Shown here: piece after piece, positions 12,341 to 20,064 of the stretch | How the letters are laid out: every line of letters starts with the position of its first letter | How positions within the stretch are numbered: the stretch's first letter is position 1 | Assembly: GCF_014643595.1 (NCBI RefSeq) | Contig: NZ_BMJT01000005.1 | Location: 124,001 to 188,000, forward strand | Source: Lysinibacillus alkalisoli | Lineage (GTDB): Bacteria; Bacillota; Bacilli; Bacillales_A; Planococcaceae | DNA: 64,000 bases | Direction: 5' to 3' | The notes under the pieces: model-generated | What the model was told of the DNA's origin: nothing | The model's input: only the letters and a program-made list of their open reading frames with translations | Database searches by the model: none | Position numbers and translations under genes: made by a program

Positions 12341-13078
12341 ATGTATAAAGATTTAGCAAATGCAACAGTACAAATTATAAGTGGTTCGAGTAGTGGAAGT
12401 GGTTTTCATTTTGTTAAAGAGAATATTGTAATAACTAATCATCATGTGATAGAACCCTCTTTAATTAGTGGAGATATCCCAATTTATGGGCAATATGAAG
12501 ATGGTTCAATATGTACATTAAAAATAATTGATTACTCTGATAAAACAGAGTATGATTATGCAATTTTAGAAGTAACCCAAACTCAAAACTTCAATCCATT
12601 TATACTAAACCCTAAAGTGTTAGAAAAATTTGAAAGAGGAACAGAGATTATATTTTCAGGTTTCCCCCATGGGATTCCTCATCTATTAACACATAAGGCA
12701 ATAATTTCTGCTCCAGTATCTAAAGGATTTTATATAGATGGTTCGGTAAATGGGGGAAATTCTGGAGGACCGATTATAGATGCGTATGATGGAAATGTAA
12801 TAGGTATTGTTACTCAAAGAAGATATGTTGGTAGTGTGGATTTACAACATATATTACAGGAGTCGAGACAACTAGAATCCCACTTTTTAAATCTTTCTAA
12901 AGGTGGAAGTGTATTCATAATGGGAGTTGATTTTAAAGATTTTGCTATGAAAATGGCGAAAACGAATAACATTGTATCCGATGTATTAACACATAATGCA
13001 AATAGTGGTATCGGAATTGGATTTAGTATATGTTTTGTTTACAAAAAATTACAAGAACTAGGTATAATCAGTGAATAG
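12341..13078 (+). CDS. Trypsin-like serine protease (S1/S7-like fold), cytoplasmic
   Basis: About 245 residues. The catalytic triad is visible: His in ITNHHVIE, Asp in YDYAILE, and Ser in NGGNSGGPII, in the order and spacing of trypsin-fold proteases. The N-terminal half (SSGSGFHF) is typical of HtrA-like proteases, but there is no signal peptide, membrane helix or PDZ domain. The ATG at 12341 has AAGGGGAAG upstream. It is cargo of the tmRNA-inserted element. Standalone trypsin-like proteases of this kind occur in mobile and defence contexts, but the target here is unknown. Confidence 0.8.
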   Translation: MYKDLANATVQIISGSSSGSGFHFVKENIVITNHHVIEPSLISGDIPIYGQYEDGSICTLKIIDYSDKTEYDYAILEVTQTQNFNPFILNPKVLEKFERGTEIIFSGFPHGIPHLLTHKAIISAPVSKGFYIDGSVNGGNSGGPIIDAYDGNVIGIVTQRRYVGSVDLQHILQESRQLESHFLNLSKGGSVFIMGVDFKDFAMKMAKTNNIVSDVLTHNANSGIGIGFSICFVYKKLQELGIISE

Positions 13079-13138
13079 TATATTGAAAGTAATTAAATAT
13101 TATTACTTGTATTTTATACTCAATGCTCGCTTCGCTCG

Positions 13139-13175
13139 CCGCGTCAGCTCGTTCCTCGCTGCGCGGATTTTTTAT
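13139..13175 (+). terminator. GC-rich terminator after the protease gene
   Basis: CCGCG-T-CAGC pairs with GCTG-CGCGG and is followed by ATTTTTTATT. The preceding GCTCGCTTCGCTCGC adds a second small GC-rich stem. This GC content is unlike the AT-rich surroundings. Confidence 0.65.
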
Positions 13176-13194
13176 TAATTTTTTATTTAGCAAG

Positions 13195-13383
13195 CTATGT
13201 AATTCGAGGACACAGACCACCCCTTATAAAAGGGATGGCGATACGGATACGTAATCCTGAGGTATCTTCATAACATTCAACGTGCCCAGGTGTAGCTTTA
13301 CCACGTATATTCTCAATAACTCTGTTATGCCACCTAGCCAAAAGGCTACTACGACGGTGTGTTCTGGGAAAAGATAACACCAT
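13195..13383 (-). CDS. Small open frame, doubtful gene
   Basis: A 62-residue frame rich in Arg and His (FPRTHRRSSLLARWHNRVIENIRGKA in part). I see no ribosome binding site before its ATG and do not recognise it. It could be a remnant of a larger element gene or a chance frame. The flanking sequence 13384-13548 holds nothing else I can identify. Confidence 0.2.
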   Translation of the reverse strand: MVLSFPRTHRRSSLLARWHNRVIENIRGKATPGHVECYEDTSGLRIRIAIPFIRGGLCPRIT

Positions 13384-13548
13384 CTAACGGTGAATCACTG
13401 CTAAGGAAGGCGGGCTAGTTTTTAAAGTGTTCTCCTAGATAACCACTTTTGAAACGTATTAAAATTTTCATTTTCGTCTTACAATTATAGTACCTAAGGG
13501 AACGCGAATGTTAACTAACGATTTAAACATTCTCTACTTACTCCTGTG

Positions 13549-13797
13549 TTATTGACTTCTTGCACCATATACCGCTTCGTAAACTACATTAGTATCTAAG
13601 CCCACCTCATTAATTAAATATTCCTCTAAAGATTTCACATATACTAAGTAGTTGTAAGAAGTGTTATAGCGACTATTTGGTCTTTCCACTCGCTTTAATT
13701 TGCTATCTACTAATCGTTTAGCTGAATCGTTAGAAAACCCAAGTCCTAGCCTTGAAAGAATTCTACTTACCTGCTCTACTGTATAACTCATATTCAT
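13549..13797 (-). CDS. Small unknown protein paired with the excisionase-like gene
   Basis: 82 residues, charged and probably helical (SYTVEQVSRILSRLGLGFSND, then a Tyr-rich middle). The start overlaps the stop of the upstream excisionase-like gene as ATGA, so the two are co-translated. The N-terminal part could be a helix-turn-helix, but I do not recognise a family. On small integrated elements such pairs usually control excision or copy number; that is inference from position. Confidence 0.6.
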   Translation of the reverse strand: MNMSYTVEQVSRILSRLGLGFSNDSAKRLVDSKLKRVERPNSRYNTSYNYLVYVKSLEEYLINEVGLDTNVVYEAVYGARSQ

Positions 13798-13964
13798 TTT
13801 TTACCCGCTCCTTTAATGTGATTCATTACTTCTTGATAATTAAATCTACGCGCTCCACCTATTAAGCAACTTGGGATTTTATTCTCCATTACCCAACGTC
13901 TTACGGTTGTTTCTGTAACTCCGAATAGCTCGCTTACTTCACGAACTGATAAGAATCTTTCCAC
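13794..13964 (-). CDS. Excisionase-type DNA-binding protein (MerR-like helix-turn-helix)
   Basis: 56 residues from GTG 13964, which has AGGAGGA 6 bases upstream; the longer frame has no such site. The sequence FLSVREVSELFGVTETTVRRW followed by IPSCLIGGARRFNYQEV is the HTH_17/excisionase pattern. It is likely the recombination directionality factor or a repressor of the ssrA element. It is divergent from the ParA operon and lies over a shared 400-base control region. Its stop overlaps the next start (ATGA). Confidence 0.75.
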   Translation of the reverse strand: MERFLSVREVSELFGVTETTVRRWVMENKIPSCLIGGARRFNYQEVMNHIKGAGKK

Positions 13965-14372
13965 TGTATCTCCTCCTGTTCTTCTGTTTACTATTAGTAT
14001 AAGAACACTAATGTAATGAATTAACATAGCGTGGTAGCGATTTTTACTGTATTTTTTGAATTGATATAGAAAATTATTTTGCTATTAGACAGGGAGAGAA
14101 GGCGCGACTAAGTAAAAAGCTAGTTTTAGTGAAGGTGCCTAAACATTTGCGAAAATTTCATGCGCGTATTACGAGGGTTACCCGTCTTTAAAAGTACTTC
14201 AATCGTTCATTCGACACGGGGTTACCCTTTAAAAGTTTATTTGTTCCCTATAATTCCCTATGATTCTATGTATCTATGAATAAATTGGGTATATTTATTT
14301 AATTTTATTGTAATAAAAGAGAATAATAGTTAATATTTAGTTGTGATAATATAATTGGGAGTTGAATATGAA
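13965..14372. other. Divergent control region with paired GGGTTACCC repeats
   Basis: No gene seen. GGGTTACCC occurs at 14175-14183 and at 14219-14227, each followed by a TTTAAAAG stretch, with centres 44 bases apart (about four helical turns). TTCCCTATAATTCCCTATGATTCTAT further right is another near-repeat. These could be operators for the excisionase-like protein, or a partition or replication site tied to the ParA gene. Confidence 0.45.
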
Positions 14373-15209
14373 GTGAAAAAAAATGTAGTGTCATTTATAA
14401 ATATGAAGGGTGGCGTAGGGAAAACAACATTATGCGTAAATATGGCATATTGTTTAGCTACTCACTTTAATAAAACTGTTTTATTAATTGATATGGACCC
14501 ACAATTTAATGCAACTCAATATTTAGTAAAAGATGAAGTTTATATGAATGAGATATTAAAGAATAATTTAACAGTATATTCTATAATGAAGAATAAGGTG
14601 GAAATGGGAGATATTTTAATCGGAGCTGAAGAGGAACCTGAAACAGAGCCTGAAACACCAGATTTAAGATATAATGTAGCAAAAAATTTAGATATTATTG
14701 CCGGAGATTTAAAAATGTTAAATTTAGAGGGTCCTACGGGTGGATTAGATGACAGACCATATAGGCTCTTAAACTATATTGAAGATTTAGATTTTAGAAA
14801 TGACTATGATTTTATATTTATTGATTGCCCGCCAACACATTCTATATATACTACAACAGCTTTAAATGCAACTAACTACTATATTATGCCGGTTAAACCA
14901 GACTTTTTATCTACGCTAGGTTTAGATTTGTTTGAGAAGATGGTAAAACAATTTAATAAAAATGCTCCTAATAAAGTAAATGCTTTAGGAATTATTTTTA
15001 CTTTAGTTCAGCATTATAATCATCCTGAAATACATATGAAGAGAGTAAGAGATAAATTTAAATTTAATACATTTACAAATATTTTAAAACAGTCTATTAG
15101 AATTCCTGAAAATGCGGAAAGTCGAACGATGATTTATGATATACCTAATGAAAGAGAATTAAAAAAATCTATAATTGATTTGTCAGAGGAGTTCTTGTCA
15201 AAATTTTAA
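14373..15209 (+). CDS. ParA/Soj-family ATPase (AAA_31)
   Basis: About 278 residues. Deviant Walker A is MKGGVGKTTLCVNMA, followed by LLIDMDPQFNATQYL and Walker B DFIFIDCPPTHSIYTTTA, so the family assignment is firm. I place the start at GTG 14373 (GGGAG upstream); TTG 14355 is an alternative. No ParB gene is present. Instead two unknown genes follow at short distance (21 and 4 bases), forming a three-gene operon. The ATPase could stabilise the element, or power an unknown effector module. The base composition is very AT-rich. Confidence 0.85.
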   Translation: MKKNVVSFINMKGGVGKTTLCVNMAYCLATHFNKTVLLIDMDPQFNATQYLVKDEVYMNEILKNNLTVYSIMKNKVEMGDILIGAEEEPETEPETPDLRYNVAKNLDIIAGDLKMLNLEGPTGGLDDRPYRLLNYIEDLDFRNDYDFIFIDCPPTHSIYTTTALNATNYYIMPVKPDFLSTLGLDLFEKMVKQFNKNAPNKVNALGIIFTLVQHYNHPEIHMKRVRDKFKFNTFTNILKQSIRIPENAESRTMIYDIPNERELKKSIIDLSEEFLSKF

Positions 15210-15230
15210 TTTAAGAGGAAGTGAGATAGC

Positions 15231-15608
15231 GTGGAAAAAGAATATAGTGAATTGATTGAAGTAGCGAAAAAATTTAATTCAGCTTATGAGATATTTAAAG
15301 TTAATGATGAAAGTTTAGCATACAGTTTTATGTTAAGTAATGGTTTAACAGGACTCGTTTTGTCTAAAAAACATTTTAAAAGAAATAGTGATGTATTAAA
15401 TTTTTTAAACGAAGAATTGCAGATGGATTTACCTGAGTATTTACAACATAATAGAACTTTATTGTTAGGGAGAGTTCTTAAATGGATTAGTGAACTAGAA
15501 GATATAAATCAAATAAAAAGCTACTTAAATACTGTTTATAACGAACTGTCAGGAAATAATGAATCAGATTGGTCATCTGTAATTAAATCAATAAATTTAG
15601 AAGGGTGA
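15231..15608 (+). CDS. Unknown protein in the ParA operon
   Basis: 125 residues, acidic and probably mostly helical, with no cysteine, no membrane segment and no motif I recognise. The start is GTG with AGGAAGTGAG about 6 bases upstream. It lies between the ParA ATPase and the 228-residue protein, so it may be an adaptor or regulator of one of them. The length and the lack of a helix-turn-helix argue against a ParB-like function. Confidence 0.65.
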   Translation: MEKEYSELIEVAKKFNSAYEIFKVNDESLAYSFMLSNGLTGLVLSKKHFKRNSDVLNFLNEELQMDLPEYLQHNRTLLLGRVLKWISELEDINQIKSYLNTVYNELSGNNESDWSSVIKSINLEG

Positions 15609-15612
15609 TTTA

Positions 15613-16299
15613 ATGGAAAACCTTGTAGAAGAGAGTTTTAATTCTATTTTAGACTTATTTAAGCAAAATATTTTTAACACTGTTATGTTTAATAATCAAT
15701 CTGAAAAGCAATTGAGAAAAATCCACGATGGGGCATACAGTATAGCAATATGGAAAAACGAAATAAATAGTGATGAACAAATAAATGAAATACTTTCTAA
15801 TTCTATACAAATTTTACATATAGGTGTTTTTAAAGATGGTAAAGTTACTGCTATTTTAACTAGAAATATAATAGATAACTTTTTGAAGTATTTAAAGCGA
15901 ACTTGTGAAATTGTAGGTGTAAACTATACAACAGATTTATATACAAAATTAAAAAAATACTTCGATGAAAAAAATCTGAAAATAGTGAAAGATAAGTTAA
16001 TCGAGATTTGGGGAGTATATCAAAGCAGTTCAGATTATGTACACTCTACCAATAGTAATAACTTATCCTTATTTAATAATGTAAAGTCATATAGTACTAA
16101 GCAAGTGGATTTAAATTATAAAAGTGAAGTAACTAATTTAGAGAAGGTATTAAAGGCTATAAATTTTATACTTATAATACTAGAACCGAATAAATACGAT
16201 AAAATGGATAAGAGTATTAGGGAATTTATTTTCAGTTATAATAGTGAAGATAGTAAGGCTATAATTAGAGAACATTTTTATAAAGTTAAAATTAGATAA
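15613..16299 (+). CDS. Unknown protein with a HEPN-like motif in the ParA operon
   Basis: 228 residues, starting 4 bases after the previous stop (AGGGTGA upstream). It is probably all-helical. A segment near residues 137-143 reads SSSDYVHST, which resembles the Ser/Arg-x-x-x-x-His signature ending of HEPN-like RNases and abortive-infection C-terminal domains; that link is tentative. If correct, the ParA-x-HEPN operon could be a toxin-like defence unit. Otherwise its function is unknown. Confidence 0.6.
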   Translation: MENLVEESFNSILDLFKQNIFNTVMFNNQSEKQLRKIHDGAYSIAIWKNEINSDEQINEILSNSIQILHIGVFKDGKVTAILTRNIIDNFLKYLKRTCEIVGVNYTTDLYTKLKKYFDEKNLKIVKDKLIEIWGVYQSSSDYVHSTNSNNLSLFNNVKSYSTKQVDLNYKSEVTNLEKVLKAINFILIILEPNKYDKMDKSIREFIFSYNSEDSKAIIREHFYKVKIR

Positions 16300-16427
16300 T
16301 AATGCTTATTCATTGTATAATCAATTTTAATAGGTCTTTAAACTGAGTTCGTAAATATGTAATACTCCCTAGTGGATAAAATAGTTGAAATGAGCGCGGC
16401 TTTAAAGCGTGTAAATCCTTGTGGTTC

Positions 16428-16531
16428 TAAGTGTCGGCATAAGGAATCGCGAATTGCAAATAGGTAGACTACACGCGTAGAAGCCGGTGTATTGGAGCTT
16501 CTGGACGCGGGTTCGACTCCCGCCACCTCCA
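16428..16531 (+). ncRNA. Displaced, diverged 3' domain of a tmRNA gene
   Basis: This aligns along its length with the last ~100 bases of ssrA: GTCGGCATAA, CAAATAGG, ACTACACGCGTAGA, the T arm GGTTCGACTCCC and CTCCAT. It lacks the 5' half and tag. Its acceptor strand CACCTCC would put an A opposite C10793 of the resident 5' strand, where the intact gene has C-G. It is therefore a piece of a different tmRNA, left when the element supplied a new 3' end. Confidence 0.75.
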
Positions 16532-16534
16532 TAA
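16500..16534 (+). repeat. Right attachment repeat (attR)
   Basis: It matches 34 of 35 bases of 11111-11145. With the left copy it bounds a 5.4-kb element. It also lies just left of a second, decayed integrase, so it may be a junction between two elements. Confidence 0.8.
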
Positions 16535-16542
16535 TTGAATTT

Positions 16543-16562
16543 TCTAGAGTTGTCTAGAGTTG
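16543..16562 (+). repeat. Tandem duplication of TCTAGAGTTG
   Basis: Two adjacent copies of the 10-base unit TCTAGAGTTG lie just outside the right att copy and just before a terminator. Confidence 0.6.
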
Positions 16563-16564
16563 TC

Positions 16565-16592
16565 AAAACCCTTGTATATCAAGGGTTTTTTC
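16565..16592 (+). terminator. Terminator beyond the displaced tmRNA end
   Basis: AAAACCCTTG and CAAGGGTTTT form a perfect stem, with a TTTTTTC run. It may be a former tmRNA terminator, separated from ssrA by the insertion, or it may serve the converging integrase remnant. Confidence 0.7.
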
Positions 16593-16658
16593 TTTTGTCT
16601 ATGTCATTGAGTGGCATTTGTTTTCAATCAATGGCATTTAAAGTGGCATTTATTAGTG

Positions 16659-17750
16659 TTAAAAATCCATATATTTTGCAAACTTTTTGGCAGCAACTTC
16701 TTTTGCTTTTTCCGTTACGTGTGTATAAATGTTCATAGTGGTTTGTACATCCGTATGTCCTAAACGGTCTTGTACTTCTTTAATAGTTGCACCAGCTTCA
16801 AATAACAATGAACAATGGGTATGATGTAATCCGTGTGTAGTGATTTTTTCTAAATTATATTTTTCTTGTACTTGCACAATCCATTTTCGTGTTTTGGTTG
16901 GCTGGTGATATTCATTGCGTTCATTACTGAAAACAAGTTGATTAGGTTTTAATGTATTAATCCCTAACTTTAAATACTCTTGCTTCTGCTGCTTTTTCCA
17001 AACGTCTAAAATATCCATCGTTACTTTATCCATTTAAATTGTACGGATAGAGCCTTTTGTTTTAGTTGCCTTTATATATAGTTGATTATCTTCACCACGT
17101 GCTAATGCCTTGTTAATACGGATTTCCCCATCCTTAAAATTGAGGTTATTCCATTGTAACGCTAGTGCTTCACCTTTACGCATACCAGAGAACGCGAGTA
17201 ACCGAAAAAGTGCATGTACTTTCATATTATTTTCTTTCTCAAAGCAAGTTAGTAATTCGATAAGTTGCTCACGGTCATAAAAGATCTCGTCTTCTTCATG
17301 CTAATGCATTGTTGTCTGTAGGGGATTCCACTAAAATAAAAGTGTTACTTTGTAAATACCTCCTTTAATTGAAAGATCTAATACTTTAGCAGCATAAGAT
17401 TTAACCATTCGAAACCGCTGTAGCTTTTTAGCCCATTCATCTACATGCATTTGGCAGATTGCAACATCAATTTTATCTATTCTATACTCGCTCATTGCAG
17501 GTAAGATATGATTTTTGAAAATGGCAGTAGTCTTCACGAATGTACTTTCTTCTACAGTATTCTCGTAATGGTTAACCCATAAATCATAAAGGTCTTGATA
17601 CGTTTCTATTTGACGTTTTTTGTACGTACCATTATTAATTTCTAGTTTTAAACATGAAAAGGCTAATTCCGCTTCTTTCTTTGTTTTAAAATCACGGCGA
17701 GTGGTTCCAAGTTCTTTCCCTGTAAGCGAATCAACGCCAATATACAATAG
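16659..17750 (-). pseudogene. Second tyrosine integrase, decayed
   Basis: Three consecutive minus-strand fragments make up one phage-type integrase. The first (17747-17331) has the arm-binding and core-binding domains (GVDSLTGKELGTTRRDF, then the SAM-like region). The second (17225-17034) has SGMRKGEALALQWNNLNF, the first catalytic Arg. The third (17033-16659) has the C-terminal active site. They are separated by stops and frameshifts. The catalytic motif expected as HGLRHTH reads HGLHHTH, so the second catalytic Arg is also lost. It sits beside an ssrA att repeat, so its element probably used the same target. Confidence 0.85.
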
Positions 17751-18920
17751 CGTTTTTCATTATTTTTTAGCGTATAGCTAATAATAGATGTTCTTTTACT
17801 CAAAATTTAATATCTTCCTAATGCTTACGGAGACAAGAGGATATAGCATATTTTGCTACATCTAAATTGTATAATAAATATTGACAAATGCCTAATGTAT
17901 TTATTAATTTCCTCTTGCTCTGTTTCTTCCAAATTTAGTGGATACATATAGTTTAAAAAAGAAAAAAATAATCCTTTTCATTTTGAGATAAAATTCTGAT
18001 TAATAAAATGAGGCAGTTTTTTAAATGCTGTTTTCGTATTAATTGTTGTTTCTTGACCGTATCTATAAAAAGGTAGGATGGAACGGTACAAAGAAGTTGG
18101 TAATTGTTATTTGGGCAACCATTAAAGTATATAATAAAACGTTTTCGCCTACATTTTTAATTTCATGCTTTCCCTCATTCTGATAAGGAAGAATGAGGAG
18201 TTAGTTGACATTTGTAGAGGGTAAATAAAGCATGTAGATTATCAGACTACCAGGTGCCAGCTACTTATTATTTAGAAGCTATAGCTCTGTTAAATCGAGA
18301 AAAAGGCCAACAAGGAAAGGAGTTTTCTTCATTGCTTGCAGTTAATTAGTTTAAAGAATTGAATTGTATTTTTAAAATGGTATTTATATACCGATAAATG
18401 TAATTGTCGAAAAAACTGAAAATCATTATAAGGTCCTGAAAAACGTGATTTTTAATAGGAATTTTATAAAGAAAAACAGATGAATTTTCTATTGAAAAAG
18501 ATGTGAACATAAGAGGTGATACCATCTGAAAAAAGTAATAATTGAAAAAACTAGTAACTTTAATGATTTTGTTATTTTATAAACTGATTAAAAATATTAA
18601 TTATCTATTATTTTACAATAATTGTTAAGTGTTTGGAACTATTTAAACGTTGGGTTATTAATGATTTTATTTGGGAATAAAGGGGTTTTAAATTGATTGG
18701 ATGTTAAATCAAAAATTGCGATGCAATAGAAAGATATATTCTTATTATTTCAATATTTTTAGAAAACGTTATAATATTAGTGATACTATTTTATCACTAT
18801 AAATAATTTATAAAAAATCAAGTGTGTTGATTAGGGAATTATTAGAACGGTTTTTATCTCTATTCCTCAGTTTTTCTGTAAAAATTCTCTATTTGTATGA
18901 GTGTGTTTTTATTGATTTTA
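17751..18920. other. AT-rich region with gene remnants, no intact gene
   Basis: No open frame of convincing length. The stretch 18215-18590 is a degenerate coding remnant, described separately. The rest (17751-18214 and 18591-18920) shows no recognisable gene, RNA or repeat. The decay fits an old insertion boundary between the dead integrase and the defence genes. Confidence 0.6.
18215..18590 (+). pseudogene. Degenerate gene remnant, left copy of a flanking pair
   Basis: One frame reads YQVPATYYLEAIALLNREK before stops and shifts accumulate. The same sequence family recurs at 34745-35080, where the frame reads FRVPATYPPELVVLLNHEK. Later parts also correspond: GGTATTTATATACC, AATAGGA-TTTTA, ACA-ATGAATT-TCTAT-GAAAAA. 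I do not recognise the parent protein. The pair flanks the DISARM and restriction genes in the same orientation. Confidence 0.6.
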
Positions 18921-19027
18921 GAGGAAGGCTACCCGACTCCCGCGGGACAGCGAGACAGGCGTGACCAGTGCACGGAGCAACGCTGAGGAAGCGGCTCGAC
19001 GCTCGCCCACAGAAAAGCTCGTAGCTC
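18921..19027. repeat. GC-rich Bacillales-type intergenic repeat
   Basis: About 107 bases of high GC content in an AT-rich setting. ACCCGACTCCCGCGGGACAG and GCTGAGGAAGCGGCTCGAC, with CGCCCAC near the end, look like the dispersed intergenic repeat of Bacillus, Lysinibacillus and Oceanobacillus (CTCCTGCGGGACAGC...), from memory of such sequences. It contains CCGCGGG-type palindromes and lies 78 bases before the DISARM-like operon. Confidence 0.6.
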
Positions 19028-19104
19028 TTTTTAGGATAGGATAAAATTGGTTAATTAACACGTCTGATAAAAAATAATACATACGAGGACATGGGGTGAG
19101 TAAA

Positions 19105-20064
19105 GTGGAATTTGAAGAAATATACTATAGATTTGATAAAAAAATAGAACCTTGGATGATTTTTTCTATGAAACTGGGAAGTTTTTTAAATAAATATAGT
19201 CGAGCTAATAAATCAACCTTTAATATTTATTTATCATTACCAAACTCGTTAACTTTCTCGTATTTCTTATTACATGGTATTTTTGATGCTCATATGGAAC
19301 AGACGATTAATCGTTCAATGGTTGCAAAACGATTCCAACAGTTAGAGAATGGAGCGATTGTTTATTATTTAGATGGAACTAAATGGAAGAGGTGTTCTGT
19401 TCAAGGAGTTTTAAAAGATTATACGGAAATTAGCCCATGGCATTTACTTATTGCTAATAATGCGGGGGTGACTGAATATGTCCCCTATTATAAATGGGAA
19501 ACACATATCATTATTAAAAATCGAAAATTAGATCGAATTTTAAATGCACGTGTAGTAAATAATATTGAGAAAATTTCGGGTCCATTAACAGAAATCTATT
19601 CATCTCAAAAAATAAATAAGCGTGAGATGCTTAATATCCCAAGTGCTTATATTATTGGAAACAGAACGGAGTTTGATAAGTATTCGAATTATTTTTGGTT
19701 AAAATACCGAGATGTCGAATTTTATCATGAGGATATTTTAAAAGATGGATCTACGCAAATATTTCGCAATATTCAATGGATTAAGAAAGATGATGAAGAT
19801 ACACATTATTTATCTGATAATAACTGGTTATTGATGATTGGTGCTGCAAAAGCCGTTGCGAGAATGGAAGAGTTTAAAGGGATAGGTAAAATTATTTTAG
19901 ACGATCAATTTGAAAACGTAGACACTTCTGAAATGCTACGAGATACTATTGAGCAAGATATTATTTTGAATAAAAAATCGATTATTACCACTGAAATTGT
20001 TGAGCAACTACAAGATACACAAATAGAAATTCCAAAGGGGGTGAGCTTCCTTGCTTGGAAATAA
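19105..20064 (+). CDS. drmE: DISARM DrmE-like protein, N-terminal part (split gene)
   Basis: 319 residues, starting at GTG 19105 with GGGGTGAG 5 bases upstream (GTG 19096 is the alternative). It has no catalytic motif I recognise. Identification rests on context: it opens an operon with a second unknown protein, DrmA and DrmB. Together the first two are about 815 residues, close to the size I recall for DrmE, the class 2 DISARM protein encoded before drmA. A well placed ribosome binding site for the next gene lies inside its 3' end, and the genes overlap by 14 bases, so the split looks functional. Confidence 0.55.
   Translation: MEFEEIYYRFDKKIEPWMIFSMKLGSFLNKYSRANKSTFNIYLSLPNSLTFSYFLLHGIFDAHMEQTINRSMVAKRFQQLENGAIVYYLDGTKWKRCSVQGVLKDYTEISPWHLLIANNAGVTEYVPYYKWETHIIIKNRKLDRILNARVVNNIEKISGPLTEIYSSQKINKREMLNIPSAYIIGNRTEFDKYSNYFWLKYRDVEFYHEDILKDGSTQIFRNIQWIKKDDEDTHYLSDNNWLLMIGAAKAVARMEEFKGIGKIILDDQFENVDTSEMLRDTIEQDIILNKKSIITTEIVEQLQDTQIEIPKGVSFLAWK

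Noticed and set aside
16338-16532. Minus-strand 64-residue frame containing GVEPASRSSNTPASTRV-like sequence
   Set aside because: It is the antisense of the displaced tmRNA 3' domain; such false frames are common over tmRNA and tRNA ends.
16480-16534. Possible tRNA gene (T arm and acceptor visible)
   Set aside because: There is no D arm, anticodon arm or 5' acceptor strand; the sequence aligns with the tmRNA 3' domain instead.
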